From Elymus sibiricus (lineage: Eukaryota; Streptophyta; Magnoliopsida; Poales; Poaceae): a DNA stretch of 64,000 nucleotides. The notes under the pieces were generated by a model, which searched no databases, was not told where the DNA came from, and was given only the letters and a program-made list of their open reading frames with translations. A program made the position numbers and the translations under genes. The stretch covers positions 458,840,390 through 458,904,389 of the forward strand of contig CM077672.1 of the NCBI GenBank assembly GCA_039707655.1, in the 5' to 3' direction. This document shows, piece by piece, positions 21,201 through 31,989 of the stretch (position 1 is the first letter of the stretch; each line of letters starts with the position of its first letter).

Positions 21201-24200
21201 TGTTTTACATCATGAACCTTGCAACTATTTCATTAAATTTGTTTGATCCTGATTTTCACCATGTTTTTTTTTGGGTGAGAACTAAATCTCTTTTATACCA
21301 TTGATTTTCTTTGCTAATGTATTCGTTGACTGTAGGGTCTTGATGAAATAATTGACAAAGCACTTTCTAGCTCTGATGGTTCGAGCAAATGTGAAGACTT
21401 TGTCTCTCTAGTGCAGAATTGGCTAGTTAAGATTCAGGTGTGATAAAATACCAGTTATTTTGTTAATTCCTTTGCTCATGTTACTGAAGTCTTATAGAAA
21501 CTTTTCCTCTTGATAATTTGAACATTGTTTGATGCTTGTGATTGGCCGTACCTAGTTAAATGCTTTTTTAGTGAACAAACTTCATACAATTCTTGTCATC
21601 TCATCTGACCTATTAGAATAAGAGATTAAGAGGTATAGTTGAAGTTGATGTAACTATTTGTTAAAGTACCACTTGCAAAATATTAAGCATAACAGCGTGG
21701 CTTTACTGTTTAAATTATACAGATTACATATCAGAAATATTCAATATTGTACTTACCATGATATGCATGAAGGTTCTCTTACTTGCAAGTTGCTACATAA
21801 TTCCTATGTAACTTGTTGCTATAGAACTTATGGCTAGTAATTTATGTTTAACTATTCAAGATCTGTCCATACATTTGTTTCAGGATGCTAGCTCATTGCG
21901 TGGTTCCTTTGGCGAAACAAATCAAAGTGAATTGGCTGCATTCACGTCATATGCACTGGCATTTCCAAACTCCTTCCTGGCCCTGGTGGACACATACGAT
22001 GTTAGTTAATCTTTGCTCTGCATTAGTGTACTCGCGCTTTCTACGGCATATGGCCTACATATTCATCTGTTCAATGTTTTTTAACTTTTTTTAAGTTGAC
22101 TAACTTTGTCGATGCTGTAATAATTCATTATTACTTAAAACATGTTTTCTGTGACATGCTTAAACTGACTTGTTTCGATATGTTCCTCCTTTTATGGTTA
22201 TGGATTAAAATATGAATATCTAGCCCATATATGTTGAATCTACTGTTCACGTAACTGTTTTAAATTATTATCCAAGCCAAATTTAAAATGTGCTACTGTA
22301 GGGGCCTCCCCTACAATTTCGTTTTTTTTTAAAATGTGTCCCCTTGACCTTTAACAATTATACTCTAGTTATTTCAGGACTGACTTTGACAGAATAATGC
22401 ATTAACTCAGGTATATATGGGCATGGTTGATGTTTAAGTATGTATCGTTGCTAGGTCATGAGAAGCGGAGTGCCAAACTTCTGCGCTGTTGCTTTAGCCC
22501 TCAATGATATGGGGTACTATTGCCTCAACACTTCTTTGTACTTTAGTCTTCTCTTCTTATTTGCCCAACTTGCTTCTGTTACATGTGAAGTTGTAGCTGA
22601 TGATAACACAAAATAAAATGAAGCTTTCTCCTGGGTGTGTTTCCTTGATAATACTTTTCAGATACTTTCTAGTTTCTACATGCGTATAGTTCGTTTCTTT
22701 TGAGTTTTTCTTCCATTATATACATAAAAGTTGCATGTTTGAATTCATATGCATGGACTAGCTTTATTTTTCATACCTAATGGTTCACTGATGCCTAACT
22801 TGTTGGGCCTAGACCTCACAGCGTAGACAATTGATACCATCCATGCGCCCTTGTTGTGATATGTAACATTAATTATTATCAAGTCTCCTGTATTTTGAAC
22901 AAGCATCTTGAGCATAAGCAGAAACACTAACTTATACGGTTATACCCACTTGGGATGTAAATGGCGCAATAAACGGCGCCGCAAGGCCCGTTTAGTTAGC
23001 TCGGTAGTTCATTTTCCCCGAAAAAAAAACTTTATTGAACTGTTAGACCGATAAGTGGGCTTAAACGGGACCCGGTTTACATCCCTAGACCCCTTCATCC
23101 CTTTGCTTTAGAAATTTTGGTCTCTTGATTGCATTTTTTGGTTACTTTAGGAATTTAATTACATCCCTTGCTGAACTTTAGGAGTAAGATCTGCCTGCAA
23201 CATGTTAGCCATATTGCTGTTTGATCAATAAATGATTTAAAAGAAGGGATGGATTTAGTTGATAGGTCTGGCTAGTGACTATATTCGACTTCCTTATCAC
23301 ACTTACGTATTTTAGCTGAAATTTGGGTGTATTGTTGATTCATAAACCTTAGTTGTTAAGCATTAATGAAAACTTTCCGTTTCAGGTATAAGGCTGTTGG
23401 AATTAGGTTAGACTCTGGTGATTTAGCATATCTGTCTATTGAGACACGCAAGTTCTTCTGTGCAATTGAAAAAGAATTTGGGATTGTTGGCTTTGGAAAA
23501 ACGAATATTACAGCAAGCAATGATCTCAATGAAGAAACAATTGATGCATTGAACAAGCAGGTAAGCTGTACTTTAGAAGTCCAGATAGTTTGCTGCATAC
23601 CACACCCTTCGAGCTATTATTAAGTTTCTATATTTATCTAGTGAAATACTTTGAAAGTTTTTCAACAATTTTACATTCAGATGGTTGCTACTTGTTAATG
23701 GTTTTGGCCATTTGGTGGTTTTGCCATCTGATGGTCTGTGTTGGTTTTAATTAACTGTGATAGTGAGTAAAAAGTACGCCCATAATTGTATAACTAATTT
23801 TAGATAAATATTAAGAGTAAACTACCCAGCTGATCCTGACAATTGACAACTTACTACAAAGTTTAAGGTTTGCTTTTTCCCTAAAAAAAAAGTTTAAGGT
23901 TTGCTTCAAAATACTCGGTATCAGTCTATCATCTGCTATTCTGCTGAATGAAGCTTTTGCTGTATTGAAATCCAGCGCTTAACATGCCTGTGAATTTGAT
24001 GGATATGCATCTGCTCTGCTCAAAGATATCTGTTTTTGTGCCTTCACCATGGTCGATGGCTTGGTGAATGACTTGACATTTTGTGTAGGGACATGAGGTA
24101 GATTCATTTGGCATTGGCACCTACCTAGTTACCTGCTATGCACAAGCAGCACTTGGTTGTGTATTCAAGTTAGTTGAAATTAACAAACAGCCTCGCATTA

Positions 24201-25115
24201 AACTCTCTGAAGATGTCACAAAGGTATGCATGTTATTACTTATTACTCATTAGTATTCAAAGAGAAAAGATATAGCTTTAGCAACCTCTGGTCTACCAGA
24301 ATGACTAATTTGTAGTCCTATGCTCCAGGTATCCATACCATGTAAAAAACGATGCTACAGATTGTATGGAAAAGAAGGTTATCCTTTAGTTGATATAATG
24401 ACCGGACAAGACGAGCCAAGCCCAAAGGTAAACAATATTCATGTTGCACTTGAGCAGTAAGCCTGCATCAAAGAATGTGCCCACTTCAAAACTCTGCTGC
24501 CAAGCATGTAATTTCTCATAATTAGTTAGCGGAAATGTATATGTTTGTGGGCTTGATCATTATTGCATTCATTGATAGGTTGGTGAGAGGATCCTGTGTC
24601 GTCACCCTTTCATCGAGTCAAAGAGAGCTCATGTTGTTCCGCAGCATGTTGAGGAATTATTAAAGTGCTACTGGCCTGGAAATTCATGTATGTGTATCCA
24701 CTCGATTAGCTTCTACTGTTCTATCTCAATACTATAATCTGGTCCAATGTAAACTTCATAAATCATAACTTGTGTGTCTCAAGTTCAAAAGGGCATTGAT
24801 GGCAATCTTTATCCTCTTGTCATGCTGAAGCCGTACAAAGAGAGGAGCTGCCATCCATCAATGAAAACAGGAGTCGGTGCATGAGTCAACTGGACCGAAT
24901 GAGGCCAGACCATCTGAGGAAGCTGAATCCAACGCCATACAAGGTCCGACAGACTACTCTTAAGCTTGATATTACTTATATGACCCATCGCATCTCAATC
25001 TCACCTTACACACGCGCTCTGCGCGGCTCTTGATCAGGTGAGCGTGAGCGCCCAGCTGTATGATTTCATCCATTTCCTGTGGCTCAACGAAGCTCCAGTC
25101 GGCGAACTGCAATGA
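18222..25115 (+). CDS. NAPRT: Nicotinate phosphoribosyltransferase, 15 exons, 561 residues
   Basis: It makes nicotinate mononucleotide from nicotinate and PRPP with ATP hydrolysis, the entry step of Preiss-Handler NAD salvage, normally in the cytosol. Exons I assign: 18222-18382, 19180-19324, 19644-19763, 19850-19984, 20062-20123, 20510-20585, 21336-21437, 21884-22000, 22455-22513, 23386-23560, 24089-24223, 24329-24427, 24579-24687, 24831-24943, 25038-25115. All junctions are GT-AG and the frame stays open throughout. Family motifs: TDLYQF (32-37), [13 protein letters not shown] (180-192), GTHSHAF (222-228), RLDSGD (333-338), and the plant C-terminus [18 protein letters not shown]. Length matches plant NAPRT (about 557-560). 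The first ATG after a CT-rich leader with a CCA run (18170-18187) is used. The acceptor of exon 14 is the least certain, since an alternative at about 24783 leads to an early stop. Introns carry a small MITE (22952-23085). Confidence 0.95.
18717..18758. repeat. 21-bp direct duplication in NAPRT intron 1
   Basis: GCGGTTGCTCCATTATTGCG occurs twice head to tail. No function is suggested. Confidence 0.85.
22952..23085. mobile_element. Small MITE-like element in NAPRT intron 9
   Basis: A 134-bp segment has perfect 10-bp inverted ends GGGATGTAAA...TTTACATCCC. It contains CCCGTTTA / TAAACGGG words in opposite orientation. It is non-coding and lies about 300 bp upstream of exon 10. The target duplication is not evident. 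Class is unknown (hAT-type is a guess). Confidence 0.55.
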
Positions 25116-25430
25116 AGAAAGATGACAAAGGGAGCATCCAGCACCGGATTGAATCCCGATAACCTGTTTTTTTTTCCCAAGAATAACGCGTGTGTATCTT
25201 CCACGATACACTGTAAGGGGTTCATGTCGAAAGGACACGGCCTTAACATATATACTGCTCAGGTGCTCAACAAGCATCAGACCAGAGTATGCATTATTGA
25301 GTTAACAGAGTACCATGCTGTTGTGCTCCGAAAAACGATGTAATTCTCTTGCAAGGATGTGAAACATGATGGTGAGAAGCCGAGGTGCAATATGGAAATT
25401 ATGAATTATCTCTGCTATATATTGGGTTAG
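25116..25430 (+). other. Presumed 3' untranslated region of NAPRT
   Basis: This follows the NAPRT stop directly. It has no long frame and no strong canonical polyadenylation signal that I could single out. It is bounded downstream by a MITE. Confidence 0.45.
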
Positions 25431-25778
25431 GGTGTCTTTGATTCACATGAATCTTTAAATGTACAAATAGAAAAAGAAAATGTAGAATTGAGTGTTGAAT
25501 CCTACATTAATTTGTACTATAAATTGTTTGATTATACATAGAAAAAAGGTAGGAACTTTTCTAAAGGATTAGGTGCATGGAATAGTTGTTATAGAAACAA
25601 GGGAACATATATCCATGAGGTTGGACTCAGTTGGTGATTTTCCTTTGAAATTGTATGCAAACTACTACCATAGGGAAGGTTCATATGGTTTGCATCTCTA
25701 CAAACTAAACCAACTCAATTCATGCGGTTTTCATTCCTATTCAAGGAATATAATTCTCCAAAATTCCTATGAATTTTT
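25431..25778. mobile_element. Harbinger/Tourist-like MITE, 3' end decayed
   Basis: It opens with GGTGTCTTTGATTCACATGA and closes near TCCAAAATTCCTATGAATTT, as in the element at 15288-15562, but the final CAAAGAGG part of the inverted repeat is missing or replaced. It abuts the next MITE. Confidence 0.55.
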
Positions 25779-25787
25779 TTGGACCGT

Positions 25788-25982
25788 GATAAGTGCCACA
25801 CGAGTGGCATGAAGCAATTCCGCCCGACGTTTTATGATGGCAACTTTAGTTGTGAAAGCATGGCAACTTTCTGTTTGGATGGCAAGTTCTAGTTTTTTTT
25901 GGGTTTCGTTTTTTTAGATGGCAATTTTAGTTGTAAAAACGTCAGGGCGGTGTTATTTCGTGCCACACACGTGGCACTTATC
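25788..25982. mobile_element. MITE with GATAAGTGCCAC inverted ends
   Basis: A 195-bp non-coding element whose ends GATAAGTGCCACACGAGTGG and, in reverse complement, GATAAGTGCCACGTGTGTGG are about 26-bp inverted repeats. It lies in the NAPRT to J-protein intergenic region, about 240 bp from the J-protein start. Superfamily not determined. Confidence 0.65.
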
Positions 25983-26160
25983 ATTTGGTTTTTTTTAAGC
26001 AAAGAGGTCTTTATCTCGTAATGACGTGGACTAGGATTTAGACGATAGACACTGGTTCTAATTGGATGTGTTCCTCGTACGAGTCGAGTACTCAGCTTCA
26101 CATATGAATCGGATTCGGAGCTCCTAACAGTGTCGGGTTCGCCTCTCCGTCTCCGGGACT

Positions 26161-26170
26161 CCATATATGG
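26161..26170 (+). promoter_or_regulatory. CArG-box / TATA-like palindrome upstream of the J-protein gene
   Basis: CCATATATGG is a perfect CC(A/T)6GG palindrome, the core recognised by MADS-domain factors. It also contains a TATATG core that could serve as a TATA box. If so, transcription would begin beyond the ATG at 26184, favouring the ATG at 26226. Confidence 0.35.
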
Positions 26171-26225
26171 TGGACGCTGCCCCATGGACGCAGCGCAACG
26201 CACATACGTCTTTGGTTTCGATCCC

Positions 26226-27212
26226 ATGGCGGCCGGCGGAAGGAGCAGCGGCGGCAACGCGGTGGATGCGGCGGAGAGGCTTCACAGGCTCGATGAGCAG
26301 CGCTTCCTGGTCGGCGACGTGGCCGGGGCGCTCCGGGCGGCGCGGGAGGCCCAGGCGCGCTGCCGGTCGCTCCAGGGGCTCGCGCACGCGCTCGCAGCCT
26401 ACGAGGTCCACGCCGCCGCGGCCGCCTCCCGCGCCAGCGGCAGGAACTGGTACGCTATCCTCAGCGTCGGCGCCCGGACGTCGCTGCCGAGCGGCGGCGT
26501 GGGCGTCTCGCACGAGGACATTAAGCGGCGGTACCGCCGGCTCTGCCTCGCCCTGCACCCCGACAAGAACCGCTCTGCCGCCGCCGACGGCGCGTTCAAG
26601 CTGCTCCAGCAGGCGTGGGGGGCACTCTCGGTCCGCCACCCGCCCGCTCCCCGCGACGCCGCGGCTACCGGAGTCGCCAAGCCGTGCTCTGCCCCGACGT
26701 CGTCGTCGCTGCGACCCCGGCCGCCGGAGTCTCCCGCTCCTGCCGCGAAGCCCAGTAACCAGAGCCGACCACCGCCGCCTGCCGCCTCCCCCGCCAACAA
26801 CGCGCCCAAGGACGAGAAGCGGCGAGCCGGCGCCGGCGACACGTCTCACAGTCGGCCACCGCCGCCGGCCGCCCACGCACCCAAGGCCGAGAGAGCCAGC
26901 GCGGACACGACGCGTCACACGCCGGCGTCTCACGCGAAGCCCGGCAACCACAGCCGATCACCACCACCGGCAGCCTCCGTCGCCCAGACGCCCAAGGACG
27001 AGGGATCCGGCACGGACACGCACACGCCGCGGCGGCGGCAGGGGAGCAGGAACAGCAGGAGGTTCCCGTGCCCGGCGCAGTGCGTGCACTGCGGCGCGGC
27101 GTTCGCGTCGTCGACGGTGTCCGTGGGCACGTGGCACCTCCACTGCGCGGCCTGCCACAGGTACGCCAAGGTGTGCGTGCGCAGCCCCTCCAACGCAGAG
27201 ATCTGCAGGTGA
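26226..27212 (+). CDS. J-domain (DnaJ/Hsp40) protein with a proline-rich repeat region and C-terminal C4 zinc motif
   Basis: A single-exon frame of 328 residues (342 if the ATG at 26184 is used). The N-terminus DAAERLHRLDEQRFLVGDVAGAL matches the helical leader of plant J-proteins of the DUF3444 type. The J-domain (about 74-140) has NWYAIL, a longer than usual loop before DIKRRYRRL, and the catalytic HPD at 111-113 that stimulates Hsp70 ATPase. Residues about 150-270 are Pro/Ala-rich with three imperfect SRPPPPAA...PKDE repeats. The C-terminus has CVHC...CAAC spaced like a zinc ribbon (from about 282). No DUF3444 domain is present, so it is a short member or is truncated. GC is very high at third positions, usual for grass genes. 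CAGGTGAAG overlaps the stop and could be a splice donor, leaving the C-terminus slightly uncertain. Confidence 0.85.
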   Translation: MAAGGRSSGGNAVDAAERLHRLDEQRFLVGDVAGALRAAREAQARCRSLQGLAHALAAYEVHAAAAASRASGRNWYAILSVGARTSLPSGGVGVSHEDIKRRYRRLCLALHPDKNRSAAADGAFKLLQQAWGALSVRHPPAPRDAAATGVAKPCSAPTSSSLRPRPPESPAPAAKPSNQSRPPPPAASPANNAPKDEKRRAGAGDTSHSRPPPPAAHAPKAERASADTTRHTPASHAKPGNHSRSPPPAASVAQTPKDEGSGTDTHTPRRRQGSRNSRRFPCPAQCVHCGAAFASSTVSVGTWHLHCAACHRYAKVCVRSPSNAEICR

Positions 27213-27850
27213 AGAAGCTCCATCGAGGCAGGGACGGTCTGCGAGCTCCGTGTGAAACTTGACGACGGAAGAGACGATCATATCCTAGGCTAGCTGGTAT
27301 GCCATTTTTATTTTACCGCACAATGTTTCCTTGTGCTTTTTTTCTTCTTCTTGTCAGGAGATGATGTTGGCGCACGTGTTCATGCATGTCATGTCTGGAA
27401 TCCTTGGCGCCAGGATGAGGTGCTATTCTATTAGGTTGGTTTCAACTTTGAAGCCGAACTCTCTCAAGTATGGAACAGTTCACTGTGATCTTTTGCAGTT
27501 TATGTATACAATAATAACCTGTATGCTATGTGCTCACTTGGTTCGGGTGGTTTGCTTGTTTATTTTCATTTATTTGCTCAGTGTCGTCCCGTACGTCCCA
27601 GAGAAATGATCGATGCAATGCAATGTTTCAGTGGTAAAACAGACCCGCTCTCCCGGCTGGCCAAGAGGAAAGATGAAGGAGAGTCCTCAGGGGATAGTTG
27701 AGGGCAAATCTGATCCATCTTTGCACAGGTACTACTACCTATTAACTGGAACTTGACGAAAAATCATGTCTCCAACTTTCAAAAACAATAGTGACAATTT
27801 TGGTAAAAAAGACATTTTAAAAAGGAATGTCCACATAACTTTATTTGTGA
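27213..27850 (+). other. Downstream of the J-protein gene: presumed 3' UTR and intergenic
   Basis: A possible short 3' UTR intron runs from about 27297 (GTATGCC) to 27357 (pyrimidine tract ending CTTGTCAG). The rest has no supported frame. Confidence 0.4.
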
Positions 27851-29664
27851 CTAGTAAACATGCCCGTGCGTTGCAACGGGAGAAAAAAAGTTAACGTGCT
27901 TCGCTGCGAAACAAACACCAATTATCATTAATCAGGTTGGCAAGATAGAGAATAAGTTTGATGATGACAAAAATGATGGTTCAGTTAACAATAGGATTGT
28001 TTGGGGCGCTAGTTTGAAACAAAAAAATTACAAAGACATGCATTGTTTTGTACATAGATTGATAGCTATAGAGTATATCTACTGCTTTTTTTTACGGGCC
28101 TATGGAGTATCTACTGCTAGTGTGGATTTTCTAGCTTGTAGTTGTACCCTTCGTGCATAGAATAAGAGATTTTTACTATGCAAAATCTCATGCCATGACA
28201 TTTATAACATAATTTCAAATTTTAAAACCTTATCCTGCTGCAACAATTTTAAATTAATGAAATCAAACAGGCTAATTATTCTTTTAGGTGACCCCATATT
28301 CATTTTTTTCTTAGGTGTATTCAAAATCTCATTGTTAGTTTATTTAATTTTATAAAATGAAGTCTTATTTTTTTACATGATCTTCCTTGGTCATTGTACC
28401 CGAAATATGACTATGTTTGTGGCAAAAATAAAACAAAAACTCAAATGTGTAGTTATTTTTTTCATGTAGAGCATACATGTTTTGATTGTTTGCACCTAAT
28501 TTTATTTTCCAGTAAGAGAAAACCCCCTCAAAAGTGTAGTTAATTTTCTCATCCGCATGAGGCAATTTTTTTGTGAGTGTCCATGAGTTTTATACAGTTT
28601 TTGTGTGTGTCTGGCTCGGCTCCTATCGCCATCAGCGATATGTTCATGTTCCTGCGCACGCTCATAGCCGTTGGCAATTGTTGACGCAGATGGTGGTATG
28701 TGTGCATGGTGTGGTGGTCTTGGCGCCCACTCGCCGCCGGCCACACTTCTTGACAGATTGGTCCTGGAGTCTTCTTATTCCTATCCTCTTGAAGCTAGCG
28801 TTCATTTTTGCCCTAAATCCAACTCCTAGTTCTAACCCATTTGAATTAAGTTCTAATGAGTTTGAATTCAAATTCTTTCATCATGAACAAACCCTACGTA
28901 CCTGGATTAAGCACATTTAAATTAATCCAGGGGAATTTTCGTCACTTTAAAAATCTTTTCCAAACTCCATGTGCTTCTCTTTTAGTTCTCTATTTATTTC
29001 TAAATGAAAAAAGAAAAGAAAAAGTAGAGAGCGCAGCACAGCAAGCCGCGGCCTACTTGCCTGCCTAGCAAAGGCCCACTCCTTTCCCCTTAACCCTAGC
29101 AATCATGCCTGACCCCCGAACCGCAATTCCTCTCTTCTCTGTCTCGATCCCTTCTGTGCCGCCACCCACGCACGCCCGCTGGTGTCAGTACAGGTCTTCA
29201 GGCGGGCTCGAATGGCAAATGGCTGGGGATTCTTTAGGATGGCTGGGCACCCATCCATGGTGCCACCAATTTTTTCTGAATCTTCTTCATGCGCCTCTCC
29301 TTTTTGAATGGTCGTATCTCACCCTATTTCTGTTGGCTTGTTGCTTCTTGCAATTTCGAACGTATTTAAGTTGCTAGGATTCAATGTAAAGTGGCGAGGT
29401 GGGACTATTAATTCGAATCTGATTTTTTAGAACAAACTCCGTTTGTTGCAGCCGGAGATCGTGAGGTCGAATGTTTTTAGCGGCCCATAAAAAAATTCTG
29501 GCCCGTTGACTTATGCAGCTGCAAACAATGTTCGGAACCAGACGAGCGAACAGACCGCAATTATGGTACTGCAGGTTGAATACGTAAAATAGCAGGGACT
29601 TTTGTGCAAAACTGCCGCGACGGTGAACGGACCAAAGCGATAGGTGCTTTATTAGTAAGTAGGT
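27851..29664. mobile_element. Putative non-autonomous DNA element with a CCCGTGCGTTGCAACGGG end
   Basis: The left end CTAGTAAACATGCCCGTGCG continues into a short hairpin (CCCGT...ACGGG). The right end ...GGTGCTTTATTAGTAAGTAG has a weakly matching inverted word (TACTAATAAAGCACC). From memory these end sequences recur together across grass genomes, but I cannot name the superfamily. The interior has no gene; stretches such as 28780-29060 look like decayed transposon or gene fragments. Confidence 0.4.
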
Positions 29665-29768
29665 AAAGATTTATTACGTGTGTCCGCTTGTCCCTAGAAA
29701 ATGGTAGGCGTAGTTTTTTTCTCGAAACTTATAACTATGTTTTCCAAGAATTTTTTGCCGGGTATATA

Positions 29769-29924
29769 CAGTGGCGGAGACAGGGGGGACCAGCAGGGGC
29801 CCTGGCCCCCCCTGACACCATTGATTTAAGCCTAATTTTCATATGAACAGTGCATACTTCAGATTTTTTACTCTAGCCGGCCCCCTCCAACATGCAGATT
29901 TTGCAAATCCTGCCTCGGCCACTG
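29769..29924. mobile_element. hAT-like MITE with perfect 8-bp target duplication
   Basis: The 156-bp element has ends CAGTGGCGGAGACAGG and, in reverse complement, CAGTGGCCGAGGCAGG. It is flanked on both sides by GGTATATA (29761-29768 and 29925-29932). An 8-bp duplication with CAGTGGCGGAG ends is diagnostic of the hAT superfamily. Confidence 0.88.
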
Positions 29925-29932
29925 GGTATATA

Positions 29933-31162
29933 CCATGTTCAGAAAATTCACTCTCTGCACGAAAGGCTCTCATCCGCTGCCAAAAGCGCGGTTATGTTGT
30001 GATATTTTACCAGAAATGCAGAAAACCCCTACGGACGGCACTACACTAATGGGTCTGGCGCATGTCAGTGTGCGTATGTCAGTGTAGCACCCTCCCTCCT
30101 GCGCGCGCGACACACACACACACACGATCGAGCCAACAAGGCCCATCACCATCATTGATATACATATATTGCATTGCACAAAGTATTACACAAATTGCAT
30201 TGCATTCCAATTCAACTACATCGAAATACAACAATTGCTCAATTTATATCATTTCTTAGAAATCTCTTCTAGGCTTGAACTAAATTAAACGAGTACAACC
30301 CTTGTGGCATGCATGTGCTTATAGGGTTAGAATTTCTAAAAAATGGAATGGGACGGTGACAAAACGTGCTGTGAAAAACGCATCGATGTTGTTGCAAAGC
30401 CGTCTTCAGCACCTCCCGCTTGTTTACCTGGAAATCCCACAACCAAGAAAAGTGAATATAGGATGCTAGGACACTCGTTTCTTTGAAGCACACGGAGAAA
30501 TCCCACAACCAAGAAAAGTGCATATAGGATGCTAGGACACTCGTTTCTTTGAAGCACGGATAAATTCCTGAAGAATCATCGTAATATATATCTAGCTATA
30601 TACTACGATGCCATCCTCGGAAATTTATCCGCATTTCAACGTATTTCATCTTGAAATTTTACACACATACGCCTCACATCATTGTTTACTTGTACAAAAA
30701 AATTCAGATTTTTTTGAAACCAAAATTTTCAAATTTTGGTTTTTTCAAAAAATCGTCCTCCATGGAGGCCGAGAGCCAAAACGCCATTCTCATGCCATCC
30801 TAATATATCTATTCGGCTATCCTACATGCCATACTAATCTATCTATGTATGCTATCCTTCTATATGCCTTGCTCACCGTCGTTTCATGCCTACAAAAGTA
30901 AAGAAAAAAAATTCAGTTAACACAAACCCTAGAAAATTTTCGGCTAGATGCCCGGGAACCACATTAGCGCTACTCGATGGCCATCACATATGTGAAACAA
31001 AGGAGATGCCTAGCAGGCTTCGATGGCGGGTGGTCACTTGGAGGTGGACATGCGGCATGTAGGAGGTGGCTGATGAGTGTACTCTACACCCATCTTCTTG
31101 AGTTTAATCATGTGCCACTTTAGATGAAACAACAGTGGTGGGAGTGTTGCACATGAGATTAG
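29933..31162. other. Intergenic, no gene; small repeats
   Basis: This holds (GC)4 then a (CA)8 microsatellite at 30101-30125 and a 66-bp tandem duplication at 30431-30559. Reading frames here are short and without recognisable domains. Confidence 0.55.
30431..30559. repeat. 66-bp tandem duplication
   Basis: The unit starting GAAATCCCACAACCAAGAAA is present at 30431-30496 and again from 30497, with only two or three differences. Confidence 0.92.
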
Positions 31163-31247
31163 TACTCCCTCCATCCCATAATATAAGAGCGTTTTTGACA
31201 CTACACTAGTGTCAAAAACGCTCTTATATTATGGGAAGGAGGGAGTA
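31163..31247. mobile_element. Stowaway (Tc1/mariner) MITE, near-perfect hairpin
   Basis: CTCCCTCCATCCCATAATAT at the left and its complement at the right enclose an almost perfect 81-bp palindrome (31165-31245), flanked by TA duplications. This is one of the commonest Stowaway types of Triticeae. Its transcript would fold into one long hairpin. Confidence 0.95.
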
Positions 31248-31519
31248 GATTCCAATTTGCAAAGTATTCTTGGTGACAATAAGAGAAGAAAAGCTTTAAT
31301 GAATTCGCATCAGCAAGGGTAAAAGAGGGTTGACACAGGGGTGAATGGAATATTACTGACCTGCATGCCACATCATGTTCTATGAAATGCTCTTTTTTAT
31401 TGCTTAATACTCGGGGTGTATGGGTTGATTTCAATGGCTTTGAGTGGAGTATTAGTCATGCGATACAATAGATGTTGGTGTTTTGTCTTATAGGTTTTTA
31501 TCATTTATGCCACTAGTTG

Positions 31520-31962
31520 TGTCCCACTACTCGGTTTTGCTACTAGGAGTTTCAACTGCTAAAAAATGTCATCGCTGTCAGCTCAAAGCCCGTTTACCAT
31601 GTTATATGGCCAAAATACCCATGGACCCACATGTCAGTTCTCCCTTTATCTCACTACGGTGTAGTGTGGGTCCCACTCGATCTCCAACATTGTTCTTATT
31701 TTTCTCTAAAATTCTTCGCTTGCTTACTCCTAAGAAGTTGAGCCCACACTTATCATTGTGAGATAGAGAGAGCTGACAAATGGGTCTAGGGGTATTTTGG
31801 TCATATAACATGGTCAATGGGTTTGACATGATATTAACAGTGTCTATGGCATTTTTTAGCAAACATCTAATGCAACGATGACATTTTTGAGCAAGCGTCT
31901 AACGGAACGATGACATTTTTGAGTAGTTGTAACTTCTAATGGCAAAACTGTGTAGTGGGACA
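31520..31962. mobile_element. Foldback MITE with ~200-bp inverted arms
   Basis: The left end TGTCCCACTACTCGGTTTTG matches the reverse complement of the right end (TGTCCCACTACACAGTTTTG) over about 50 bp. Pairing continues inward through ACCATGTTATATGGCCAAAA / its complement to CTATCTCAC near the centre. The whole 443 bp is non-coding and could form one long hairpin. No matching target duplication was found. The terminal length suggests a Mutator-like origin. Confidence 0.7.
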
Positions 31963-31989
31963 ATCTTGACAATTTTTGCTATTATTCCT

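Noticed and set aside
23366..23623. Stand-alone 85-codon frame
   Set aside because: It is exon 10 of NAPRT plus intron read-through.
26167..27255. Overlapping 362-residue frame on the plus strand and long minus-strand frames over the J-protein gene
   Set aside because: Arg/Ala-rich shadows of a very GC-rich gene. Only the 26226-27212 frame has the J-domain.
30043..30092. CACTACACTAA... as a possible CACTA transposon end
   Set aside because: No matching inverted terminus or 3-bp duplication was found, and the following sequence is just a short GTCAGTGT duplication.
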